Below are positions 53,446-62,120 of a stretch of 64,000 bases of DNA, one piece after another. Numbering within the stretch: position 1 is the stretch's first letter; each line of letters begins with the position of its first letter. Below the pieces are notes generated by a model. The model worked only from the letters and a program-made list of their open reading frames with translations, was not told the origin of the DNA and made no database searches. The stretch lies in NCBI GenBank assembly GCA_020636025.1, contig JACJYQ010000003.1:248001-312000 (forward strand), given 5' to 3'. The stretch is from Lewinellaceae bacterium. Its GTDB lineage: Bacteria > Bacteroidota > Bacteroidia > Chitinophagales > Saprospiraceae. The translations under genes were made by a program, and so were the position numbers.

Positions 53446-54270
53446 ATGAAACAATGTAACTCATTCAGAACAATCGCACTTTTATTTGCGATAGTGCTCT
53501 TTTTCAATAATTGTACAAAAGATACTACCAGCGATCTTCGGTATGGTATTGACCCAGCCAATCAAAAAAGTCTCCTTTGCAAATCACTGAGACTGAATGG
53601 CAATAACATTGATGGTGTTATGCCCTCCAACATAGGCACCGGATCACCTCTTGTCGTAGCTCACCCTCTGGCCGTTGAGGTTAGCGCAGGTGTGTTGTTA
53701 TTCATTCCATATCAGATCAGTAATGTAAATGATGTGTGCCAGATATACCTCCAGGTGGAAGGCGCTGATAACTACTGGGAAGCTGCCCTTACCATTGATC
53801 CCGCCTCCAACCAGCCTTATTTTCAAATCCTGATCCCGAAATTCGTGTTGGAAGGAGAATTTGATTTTGTATTCTCCCTGGGCGACTGTAACGGCAATGT
53901 CTCCTCAACATACTCAACACAAACTACTGTAAGTCCGGTAGCCGATTGTGATCTTTCCATCAGCGGTTCGGTTGGCATCACCGTTCGTTCTTTCGACCTT
54001 GGTGACAAACAAGGAGTGGTTAGAATGAATTATGAAATGTACAGCATCAAGGATCGCCTGGACATCCGGTACAATGGAAACTGGGTGGGATCTACCGGTA
54101 CACTTTTGAGCAATCAAACCATTTTGCCAAGTTGTGGTCTCGACGGGTTTGTGAGCAACACGGGTTACTTGGAATTCAAATACGACCCTAAAGTGAATCG
54201 TTTTGTAGAGGTGTACATTACCGGCTGTGAAGATGGTACAGCCTGGGATGTTTGGCCAGTTTGCCCCTGA
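53446..54270 (+). CDS. Secreted lipoprotein-like protein of unknown function
   Basis: A 274-residue product with a lipobox-like end to its signal peptide (LLFAIVLFFNNCTKD). The mature part is rich in beta-prone segments with Asp/Asn/Gly and several Cys (LLCKSLRL, GDCNGNVSS, SCGLDG, TGCEDG), which could form disulfides. I recognise no domain. ATG 53446 is chosen over TTG 53440. It ends just before a strong terminator, and it is probably in one operon with the beta-barrel gene. Confidence 0.65.
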   Translation: MKQCNSFRTIALLFAIVLFFNNCTKDTTSDLRYGIDPANQKSLLCKSLRLNGNNIDGVMPSNIGTGSPLVVAHPLAVEVSAGVLLFIPYQISNVNDVCQIYLQVEGADNYWEAALTIDPASNQPYFQILIPKFVLEGEFDFVFSLGDCNGNVSSTYSTQTTVSPVADCDLSISGSVGITVRSFDLGDKQGVVRMNYEMYSIKDRLDIRYNGNWVGSTGTLLSNQTILPSCGLDGFVSNTGYLEFKYDPKVNRFVEVYITGCEDGTAWDVWPVCP

Positions 54271-54299
54271 TTTTCTGAAGACCTCACTCTAACAAATAC

Positions 54300-54332
54300 A
54301 GAGTGGTCCCGGACTGCCGGGGCCACTCTTTT
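54300..54332 (+). terminator. Rho-independent terminator
   Basis: 13-bp stem AGAGTGGTCCCGG/CCGGGGCCACTCT (one G-T pair) with loop ACTG, then TTTT. Thirty bases after the preceding stop. Confidence 0.88.
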
Positions 54333-54446
54333 GCAACAATATATCAAACCACTTTAGGGTGTATCTGAAATATTCCAGCCAGGCTTAAAAGATCTCTTTT
54401 AATCCTCGGCAGCCTATTTCAGACTTCCCTAACCAAATTAACATTC

Positions 54447-56123
54447 ATGCGTCAGCTTATTATTGCAATTCTTATTTCCATGCCCTTTTTTGCGGCATCT
54501 CAAACATCGCTTGAAGAATTAACTCAGAAAATCAGCGCTTCCATCATGGAAGTGAATGATGGCAAGGCAACCGTTATTCAACGATTTGATACCGACAAGG
54601 CTAAACCATATCACCTAACCTATGTGCGCCGTACCATCGATGCAAAAGGGAAAGAGCTCGAAGAAAAGTGGGCCTTTAATCTCGCCGACATCGACAAGAA
54701 TACGGTCCGTTGGGAAGATAAAAAGAATGTGTTGCTGGTGCTGATGCGGGTAGCCAGAGAACAACGCCTCATTAAATATTTCAAAAACGGTGAGGCCCAG
54801 GCTTATACCAACGAACTTATCCTGCTTGCTAAAGGAATAGATAATGCACGTGAACTCGAGGCAAACTTTGAAGAGGCCATTTTGCCTGCACAGGCAGTGT
54901 GGGAAAAAGAAATTGATATTAATGGCCGCCAACCTTCCGAACTTTTTGACATGCTATTTAAATATGTAGGTGAAGTGCAATACGGCGACAAAGTAGCCAA
55001 ACAAACGCTCGGCTTGGAAGGCAGTAACGAATATCCGGACAGGTTGCGTTTACACGTAGAAACCTTCAATGCCAAAGGTGCCTCTGCATCAGAAACCTAC
55101 TCTTGGAGCATAGGCGATTTGAACGAGCAATCTGTAAGGCTTTCAGTCCGGAACGAACGCGTTATGGTGGAAGCCAAAACACAACGCAACATTCGGTGGA
55201 TAAAAACCGAAAAAGACGGTGAACAAGGAAATTTCGAGAACAATTTGGAAATCCTGGTGTCCGATCCGGATCAAGGCAAAATGGTGCAGATCCTCCTGGA
55301 AAAGCTCATTCCTTTTGGTCAGGAACAGATAAAAAACCGATTGCCTCAAACCAGTTCTTCCGCTGAAACCCTCAGCTTACTGGCAGGTACCCAGCAGAAA
55401 TTCTCCAGTGATAAATCGGAACTGGATCAGAGCATCAAGACAGATTGCCAGAGCATGCTTACATTCAAAGAAACAGGGGAGAAAAAGAATGAAGTGGAGG
55501 AATATGAATTTCATTTCGGCGACTTGAATGAAAGATCAGTTGAACTCCAGATTAAAGGAAAAAACATCATCGTTGAAGCCGGAACCATTGAAAGAAACAA
55601 GTTTATCGGGTATGCCGAGAATGGAGAAGGCAAAAACTTTAAGAACAATATTGATTTCCGCTTTGCAGATGTTGAACAGGCTCGTTTGTTCGAATATCTG
55701 TTGCCCGTAGCGGCTTCTCAGTGCCGACAGGCGCCCGAGGTGAAAGATTTGGAATGGCTCAAAAAAAGCCTGGCAGAATCGGAGCAAACCCAGGCTGGGT
55801 TGATTCAAAAGCTCGAACAACAAACAGCCGACTCCGAATGTAAGTGGAAGTTTACCAGCATTGAAACATCTGAAAAGAAGACCAAAGAGGAAGTGTCCGA
55901 GTTCAACCTGTACGATCTAGATCCAAATCAGGCCAACATCAACGTGAGCGGGCGCACCATTTCTCTTGGGTTAAAGACAAAATTCAATCAGAAAATAATC
56001 TCGCACTATGAAAATGGTAAGCCGAGTTACACCTCTGCTCTTGAAATTGTCATGCCCAATCTGGAATCGGCTAAAATAGCACACGCCACCATCTTGGCAC
56101 TAATCGAAAATTGTAAGCAATAA
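54447..56123 (+). CDS. Secreted four-repeat protein of unknown function
   Basis: A 558-residue protein with signal peptide (MPFFAASQ). The mature part has four related units of about 110-140 residues. Each has a strand pair with a 'D-L/I-x-x' turn (NLADIDKNTVRW; SIGDLNEQSVRLSV; HFGDLNERSVELQI; NLYDLDPNQANINV), a short strand ending in a Lys/Asn-Gly-Glu/Lys turn (KYFKNGEAQ; KTEKDGEQG; GYAENGEGK; HYENGKPS), and a closing helix (MVQILLEKLIPFG; EYLLPVAASQC). Units 3 and 4 are linked by a coiled segment (KSLAESEQTQAGLIQKLEQQ). I know no family name. Likely periplasmic. Upstream lies the terminator at 54300, so it has its own promoter. Confidence 0.75.
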   Translation: MRQLIIAILISMPFFAASQTSLEELTQKISASIMEVNDGKATVIQRFDTDKAKPYHLTYVRRTIDAKGKELEEKWAFNLADIDKNTVRWEDKKNVLLVLMRVAREQRLIKYFKNGEAQAYTNELILLAKGIDNARELEANFEEAILPAQAVWEKEIDINGRQPSELFDMLFKYVGEVQYGDKVAKQTLGLEGSNEYPDRLRLHVETFNAKGASASETYSWSIGDLNEQSVRLSVRNERVMVEAKTQRNIRWIKTEKDGEQGNFENNLEILVSDPDQGKMVQILLEKLIPFGQEQIKNRLPQTSSSAETLSLLAGTQQKFSSDKSELDQSIKTDCQSMLTFKETGEKKNEVEEYEFHFGDLNERSVELQIKGKNIIVEAGTIERNKFIGYAENGEGKNFKNNIDFRFADVEQARLFEYLLPVAASQCRQAPEVKDLEWLKKSLAESEQTQAGLIQKLEQQTADSECKWKFTSIETSEKKTKEEVSEFNLYDLDPNQANINVSGRTISLGLKTKFNQKIISHYENGKPSYTSALEIVMPNLESAKIAHATILALIENCKQ

Positions 56124-56216
56124 GAATTTGCAGGGTATATCCCTCGATCAATTATAAGTAACATCATCTGTTTGTGACAGTGGTTCAGTAGCTCAAATGT
56201 GCAGCTATGGAGGGTA

Positions 56217-56257
56217 AGTGCTTGCCAGGAAGGTTCATTTATTGACTGGCAGGCACT
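56217..56257. terminator. Terminator-like hairpin
   Basis: AGTGCTTGCCAG and CTGGCAGGCACT pair over 12 bp with one G-T pair; 17-base loop. It lies about 95 bases after the four-repeat gene. No T-run, so the role is uncertain. Confidence 0.5.
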
Positions 56258-56333
56258 AATCCTCTATTGATATTGATATTTTATTTAGTTCCATCATGTG
56301 TCTTTTTAGGTTGTGACACTTAATAAATCATTT

Positions 56334-59300
56334 ATGTATAGATTATCCGTCATTCAAAAGCCATTTCTTCCGCTGGTGTTTTTTGCACTTGTCTGTATAC
56401 CTTCCCTGTTGGCACAAGCCCCTCCAAATGACGATTGCTCGGGTGCTATTACGCTAATTCCCATATTGTCGAACAACTGTACCACCCCTACCAATGGAAC
56501 TACAGTAGGCGCAACACCATCTGGCGTCCCAAATGATTGCGTGTTTGGGAACCCGAATGACGATGTATGGTACAAATTCACGGCCACGGACACAGAACAT
56601 ACCATCACGCTCGATTGCTCTGTAGGCTTCGATGGCGTAATGGATATAAGATCCGGCAGTTGCAATGGGCCAAATATCAAATGCGTGGATGGAGGCCTGG
56701 AGGGGGTCACAGAAATGGTTACCTTAAGCAACCTGAGTATTGGGACCATGTACTTCATCAGGGTGTACGAATATTACACTGATGTTTACGGGCCATTTTC
56801 TATCTGTGTCACAGCTACGCCAACCGTTATCGAGCGCGACCTGAGTGTTTCACAAATCCTGCTGCCCCAGTCCGGTTGCGCCAATTCAGCGCTTCAATCC
56901 ATCAGAGTTCGTATTACCAACAACGGCACCCTGCCACAGAGCGGTTTCACGGTACAATACACAGTCAATGGTGCACCAGTTAATGAAACCGTTTTTGCCA
57001 CGGTTCCTGCCGGTGGAACCATTGATTATACATTCTCACAACAGGCCAATATGCCTGTTTCCGGCAATAGCTACACCATTCAGGCACGAACACTCCTTCC
57101 TAACGATCAAAACCCGGCCAACGACGCTACCTCTGCTACATATTCGAATATGCCGGCTTTCGATGCAAGTGTTTCCGGCGCAACCTCTGTTTGCCAGGGA
57201 ATCGGCACCTACATTTCTGCTTTCGGAGGTTCAGGTGTTCAGTATGTATGGAGCAACAACCTCGGTACCGGTTCATCCGTCTTTGTAAATCCTGCCACCT
57301 CCACACAATATCAGGTAACCGTTACCAACAGTTTTGGCTGTGTGGATGTGGATACTGTCGCTGTGAACGTGCAACCGTTGCCTTCCATGCCAATAATTTC
57401 ATTTTCCGGTTCGGCGCCGCAATTTTGCCAGGGAGGCGGAAGCGTCACGCTCACCTCCAATATAAGTACCGACATTGTGTGGAACACAGGTGAAACAACG
57501 CAATCCATCGAGGTCAATCAGGCGGGAAATTACTGGGTAAAACACAGCAACCAGTATGGCTGTATAAATACTTCCGCAACGGTGTATGTGAGCTCGGTTC
57601 CCAGCCCTACCATCATCACACAAAGCGTTGGCGGGGCAGTATGCCCGGGTGGTTCAGACAAGATATCGGTGAATACAAGTGTAGGTGCTTATACATATTC
57701 ATGGTCTAGCGGAGAAACTAGCAGTATGATATCCGTATCCCCGGCAGTTACTTCTACCTATACCGTAACCGTAACCAATGTATCCCTGGGATGTGTTTAT
57801 GTGCTGTCCAAGACCATTCAGGTGCTTTCCAACACAACCCCCGGACCGGTAAGCAATATGCTGCCTGTCAATGGCGCACAAAACATCACGTCGCCGGTAA
57901 GTCTTTCATGGGCGCCGGCTACCAATGCCAGCCATTATAAAGTGTACGTGTGGAAACAGGGCAATGCAGAGGTATTATACAGCACTACGCCACAAATCAG
58001 CGTGTTGTATTTTCCTTCTGAATACGGCGTTACCTATAACTGGCGTGTAGTCCCAGAATCACCCTGCGAAACAGGATCTTCCAGTGGCATTCAGTCCTTT
58101 ACGTCAGCACCACCATCTGACCTGGTGACGAATTCCGTAGGAGTACCATCGGGCACAGTTTTTTCCGGAACGCAGGCCACGTTCACCTGGGAAGTCGACA
58201 ATATTGGAGCAGGTGCTGCCGGCGCAACCCACTGGTACGATGTGGTGTATTTATCACCCGATTCCAGTTGCGCCACCACCAACGACGATCAGTCCTTGGG
58301 CGGACGGATAAACCCTACCAGTTTGCAACCGGCAGATCCGCCATACACCAACAGCCTGAGTTATAAATTGCCGAATGGCTCCGAAGGCAAGCGCTTTGTA
58401 CTCGTGCGCGCGGATGCCTACAACGATGCCGTTGAGAGCAATGAAAACAACAACTGCCGGGTATCCAACACCGCCTTAATGATTGAACTCACCCCTCCCC
58501 CCGATTTAAGGGTGCAGTGCAATCAGGTTGTGCTTCCTGGCGTGGGTAATACGGTGCAGGCCGGCCAAACATACAGCATGGGCTGGAGGGTGAAAAATCA
58601 GGGACTGGGTCCAACCAACGCCGCAGGTTGGTACGACCGGGTATATTTATCCAAGGACAGCTTGCTTTCTCCGGCAACAGATGCGCTGTTAGGTTCTTTT
58701 TACAGAAACGGAGATCTTGAGGTGAATCAGGAATACCAGGTTAGCCTGAGCGTAACCATCCCGGGTAGCTTGAACGGTACGTTTTACCTGTTTATCCTGA
58801 CGGATTATACCAATCAGGTGTATGAGCACAACTTTGAGTTCAACAACACTTGTTTGTCGGCGGCCTTAACAGCCATTCCCATTCCAAAACCAAATTTCAC
58901 GGCCTCTGTCACCTCCGTTTCTCCAGTTACTTTGTCAAATGGCGAACAAGTGACTGTGAAATGGCAGACTTCTAATCAGGGAGCCGCGTTCAACGGTTTT
59001 TTAACCGACGACATCTACCTTAGTACGCAACCTAATCTGATCAGCGGATCCGCTCTGTATTTAGGCAGTTTCTCACAAAAAGATAGTCTGGAAACCAGTG
59101 ATGTAATTGACCGCCAAAAGGACGTTAACATTCCGGCTGGCAATGCAAACGGCCTTCGGTATATTATTGTTAAAGCAGATGGGAATAACGCCATCAGCGA
59201 AGGCGATGAGAGTGATAATGCCTTGAACGCTCAGGCGGTTACGGTGCAATCGCCAGATCTGGCAGTGCCTGCCAATTCCATTTCGTTTCCTGCAAACATG

Positions 59301-62096
59301 GTTTCCGGACAACAGATCAACATCAAATGGGATGTGCGTAACAACGGTCCGGGAAAAATGCTCAACGGTGTACTTGCCGACCAAATTAGCCTGTCCCTGA
59401 CGCCCGACGGAGCCAACCCCATCAAACTTGGTGTCAAATCTGATCCCACCAGCATTTTCGTTAATGACACATATAGCCGTAGTGCCAATTTCCAGCTCTC
59501 TCAAACACTCAGCGGAACATATTACGTAGTGGTTAACACCAACTACAACAACAACATTTATGAAGCTGGCATGAACAGCAATAACATGACTGTGTCGAGT
59601 CAACAGGTGCAGATACAATTGGCTACTTTCCCGGATTTACAACCCCTCGCTCCTCCACAGGCTCCATTGGCTGCACAAGCCGGTGAAACGATTTTGCTTA
59701 GCTATCAGGTAGCCAACAACGGAGCAGCAAACACTCAAGGAAACTGGCAGGATCGCATATATTTATCCAATTCACCCAGTTTATCGAGCCCTGTTTTACT
59801 TACCTCTGTTACGCGCTCACAAGTGCTGCAAGCCGGCCAAAATTATTTGGAGGACAACGTATCCGTTACCATCCCAGCAACCTTGCAGGCCGGGCAATAT
59901 TATTTGTTTGTAACTGCAGATGCAGGCAATTCAGTGTTCGAATTCAACAACGAAAACAACAATACCTCGACCGGGCAATTGATCAATATTTCCACCACCC
60001 TCGATGTAGATCTGGCCGTCCAGCCTACCCTGGTGCCGTCCAGCGTTACACCCGGGGTACCTACCTACATTGCCTGGACAGTGACGAATAACGGCAGCAC
60101 TGCAACCCCAGTGGGTAGCTGGCCAGATCGATTGTACCTGTCCTCAACACCCAACTGGCCACCTACCGGAAACCTGTTAACTACATTTCAACACTATGGC
60201 AGCCTCGGTGCCGGTCAGACTTATTCGTCTTCGGGTTACTTCACGGTGCCTGCCGGACAAAGCGGAACTTTCTACTTGCTGCTGGCAACAGATCCCGATA
60301 CAACCAGTGCCGATCATGTATTCTCCAACAACTATGTAGCGCTTGCTCCTTCGGGAGGTGGCGGGACGATCATCATAACCTACCCACCCGAGCCGGACCT
60401 GGAGGTTGTGGAAGTAAATGCACCTGCTCAGGTGCAGGCAGGCCAGCCATTGAAAGTTGCCTACAAGGTGCGAAACAATGGTCCGGGTTCCTTCAATGCT
60501 TCGGTTCTGGATGCCGTATATCGCTCGACAGATCTGCTGGTAAATGCAGGGGATATTCAACTTGCCTCCAAATCGCGCACGATTAACCTGGTAACCAATG
60601 ACATGTATTCTGATTCACTGGAAATCAGTTTTCCCGCATCGGACTCTGGCAATGTGTTGATTTTGGTAAAAACCAATGCCAGCAACACTCAATCGGAAAC
60701 GATGCTCGCCAATAATACAAACCACACTTTTATTCAGATCAAACAACCACCACCGGCTGACCTAATCGTGGAAAATATAGTGGCTCAGCCAACGCCCATC
60801 CAGACCGGAAACCAGCTGACCGTCTCCTGGCAGGTAAAGAATGCGGGCGCCAACCCGGTAACCGGGTATATTCAGGACGGGGTTTACCTTTCAGAAGATC
60901 AGGTATGGGATGCAGGCGATTTGTTCATAGGGAGCAAAAGCATCTACTTGACCCTGACACCTGGTTCCTCGCAGGATCAGGAACTTGTGGTCAGGCTCGA
61001 AGGTGTGGAAAACAAGTCATACTGGGTGATCGTGCGCACGGATATTTTTGATAACTATCCCGAAATAAACGAACACAATAACTTTGAATTGGGTGGACCC
61101 GTGCAGGTAGAAATCCCTGAATTGCCTATTTCGGTGCTCACTCCCGCCGATTTACCAAAGGCAAAACCAATCTATTACCGAATCGAGGTTCCAACCAATC
61201 TAGCCGGTGAAATGCTGTCTGTAGAGATCAATTCATCCGATAATGTTGCTTTTAATGAATTGTATCTCCGCTATGGTAAGGTGCCTAGCCGAACGGCATA
61301 CGACTGGACTTTCGACAAACCTTTTTCTCCTTACCAACGCTTGATCGTTCCTGCTTTGCAAGCCGGTACCTATTATGTAATGGCTTACGCACCTGAAGGA
61401 GCTGATACGCAACAAGTAAATTTACTGGCCAAAATAGTGCCTTTTGCCCTTGAGTCCGTTCAGGCCAATAAAGGGGGAAACACCGGTAATGTCACGGTGC
61501 TGTTAACAGGCACCAAGTTCGATGCCGGAATGCAGGTTTGGCTGGAAAATAGCCTTGGAGGTATGGTGCCGGCAAGCAATTTCACATTGGTAAATACGCT
61601 GAGTGCCTATGTCACATTTCCTTTGAACGGAGTAGCCCCGGGCGTGTATGATGTTCACGCCGAAAACAGCGTCCAAAACACGGACGTTTTAACGGATGGC
61701 TTCGAGGTGACAGTAGGCACGGTGAGCAACCAGGTGCCTACGCTGACTTGCTCATTTGGAAATGGTTTTATGCCGCTTACGCTGAATGCACTCACGCCCC
61801 TGGCTTACGAAGTGCAACATCCGGCTTCGGCGCGCCCCAACCAGGTTATAGCCATGACATTTCGCATGGAAAACACCGGTACTGTGGATATTCCCGTACC
61901 TCAACGACTCATTTCCAGTGTCGGCGGCGCACCCTTGTCCCTGACAACCAATGATCTGGGCGCTGATTTGCAGGAAGTGCAACTGGAATTTGCTGAAGAC
62001 AATGCCCCGCCGGCCATCCTGCGACCGGGCGGTGTCTCCTATCGAACTGTTTACACCAAGGCCATTCGCCAGATGCAGTTTAATGTTCTGGATTAA
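56334..62096 (+). CDS. Giant secreted CARDB-repeat protein
   Basis: A 1920-residue secreted protein. After the signal peptide (LVCIPSLLAQ) is a PPC-like domain (PPNDDCSGAITL, GNPNDDVWYKFTA), Ig-like/PKD-type repeats (ATSTQYQVTVTNSFGCVDVD, PAVTSTYTVTVTNVSLGC), a FN3-like unit, then eight CARDB domains, each starting with a [DN]L(x)V phrase and containing 'W.V.N.G' (VNIPPDLRVQ-type, IKWDVRNNGPGKM, LSYQVANNGAANTQ, VAYKVRNNGPGSF, VSWQVKNAGANPV). The end has an IPT/TIG-like unit (GKHTGNVTVLL-type). There is no T9SS signal. CARDB are adhesion-like Ig folds. The RHS gene starts 24 bases later: likely a functional pair. Confidence 0.88.
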   Translation: MYRLSVIQKPFLPLVFFALVCIPSLLAQAPPNDDCSGAITLIPILSNNCTTPTNGTTVGATPSGVPNDCVFGNPNDDVWYKFTATDTEHTITLDCSVGFDGVMDIRSGSCNGPNIKCVDGGLEGVTEMVTLSNLSIGTMYFIRVYEYYTDVYGPFSICVTATPTVIERDLSVSQILLPQSGCANSALQSIRVRITNNGTLPQSGFTVQYTVNGAPVNETVFATVPAGGTIDYTFSQQANMPVSGNSYTIQARTLLPNDQNPANDATSATYSNMPAFDASVSGATSVCQGIGTYISAFGGSGVQYVWSNNLGTGSSVFVNPATSTQYQVTVTNSFGCVDVDTVAVNVQPLPSMPIISFSGSAPQFCQGGGSVTLTSNISTDIVWNTGETTQSIEVNQAGNYWVKHSNQYGCINTSATVYVSSVPSPTIITQSVGGAVCPGGSDKISVNTSVGAYTYSWSSGETSSMISVSPAVTSTYTVTVTNVSLGCVYVLSKTIQVLSNTTPGPVSNMLPVNGAQNITSPVSLSWAPATNASHYKVYVWKQGNAEVLYSTTPQISVLYFPSEYGVTYNWRVVPESPCETGSSSGIQSFTSAPPSDLVTNSVGVPSGTVFSGTQATFTWEVDNIGAGAAGATHWYDVVYLSPDSSCATTNDDQSLGGRINPTSLQPADPPYTNSLSYKLPNGSEGKRFVLVRADAYNDAVESNENNNCRVSNTALMIELTPPPDLRVQCNQVVLPGVGNTVQAGQTYSMGWRVKNQGLGPTNAAGWYDRVYLSKDSLLSPATDALLGSFYRNGDLEVNQEYQVSLSVTIPGSLNGTFYLFILTDYTNQVYEHNFEFNNTCLSAALTAIPIPKPNFTASVTSVSPVTLSNGEQVTVKWQTSNQGAAFNGFLTDDIYLSTQPNLISGSALYLGSFSQKDSLETSDVIDRQKDVNIPAGNANGLRYIIVKADGNNAISEGDESDNALNAQAVTVQSPDLAVPANSISFPANMVSGQQINIKWDVRNNGPGKMLNGVLADQISLSLTPDGANPIKLGVKSDPTSIFVNDTYSRSANFQLSQTLSGTYYVVVNTNYNNNIYEAGMNSNNMTVSSQQVQIQLATFPDLQPLAPPQAPLAAQAGETILLSYQVANNGAANTQGNWQDRIYLSNSPSLSSPVLLTSVTRSQVLQAGQNYLEDNVSVTIPATLQAGQYYLFVTADAGNSVFEFNNENNNTSTGQLINISTTLDVDLAVQPTLVPSSVTPGVPTYIAWTVTNNGSTATPVGSWPDRLYLSSTPNWPPTGNLLTTFQHYGSLGAGQTYSSSGYFTVPAGQSGTFYLLLATDPDTTSADHVFSNNYVALAPSGGGGTIIITYPPEPDLEVVEVNAPAQVQAGQPLKVAYKVRNNGPGSFNASVLDAVYRSTDLLVNAGDIQLASKSRTINLVTNDMYSDSLEISFPASDSGNVLILVKTNASNTQSETMLANNTNHTFIQIKQPPPADLIVENIVAQPTPIQTGNQLTVSWQVKNAGANPVTGYIQDGVYLSEDQVWDAGDLFIGSKSIYLTLTPGSSQDQELVVRLEGVENKSYWVIVRTDIFDNYPEINEHNNFELGGPVQVEIPELPISVLTPADLPKAKPIYYRIEVPTNLAGEMLSVEINSSDNVAFNELYLRYGKVPSRTAYDWTFDKPFSPYQRLIVPALQAGTYYVMAYAPEGADTQQVNLLAKIVPFALESVQANKGGNTGNVTVLLTGTKFDAGMQVWLENSLGGMVPASNFTLVNTLSAYVTFPLNGVAPGVYDVHAENSVQNTDVLTDGFEVTVGTVSNQVPTLTCSFGNGFMPLTLNALTPLAYEVQHPASARPNQVIAMTFRMENTGTVDIPVPQRLISSVGGAPLSLTTNDLGADLQEVQLEFAEDNAPPAILRPGGVSYRTVYTKAIRQMQFNVLD

Positions 62097-62120
62097 CCCA
62101 ATTAATTTATCCTACCTATC

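Noticed and set aside
59073..59618. Long minus-strand frames over the CARDB gene (also at 60177-60560 and 62112-62978)
   Set aside because: They are shadow frames of the repetitive plus-strand genes; the translations have no family features, and the last one lies over the YD-repeat gene that clearly reads on the plus strand.
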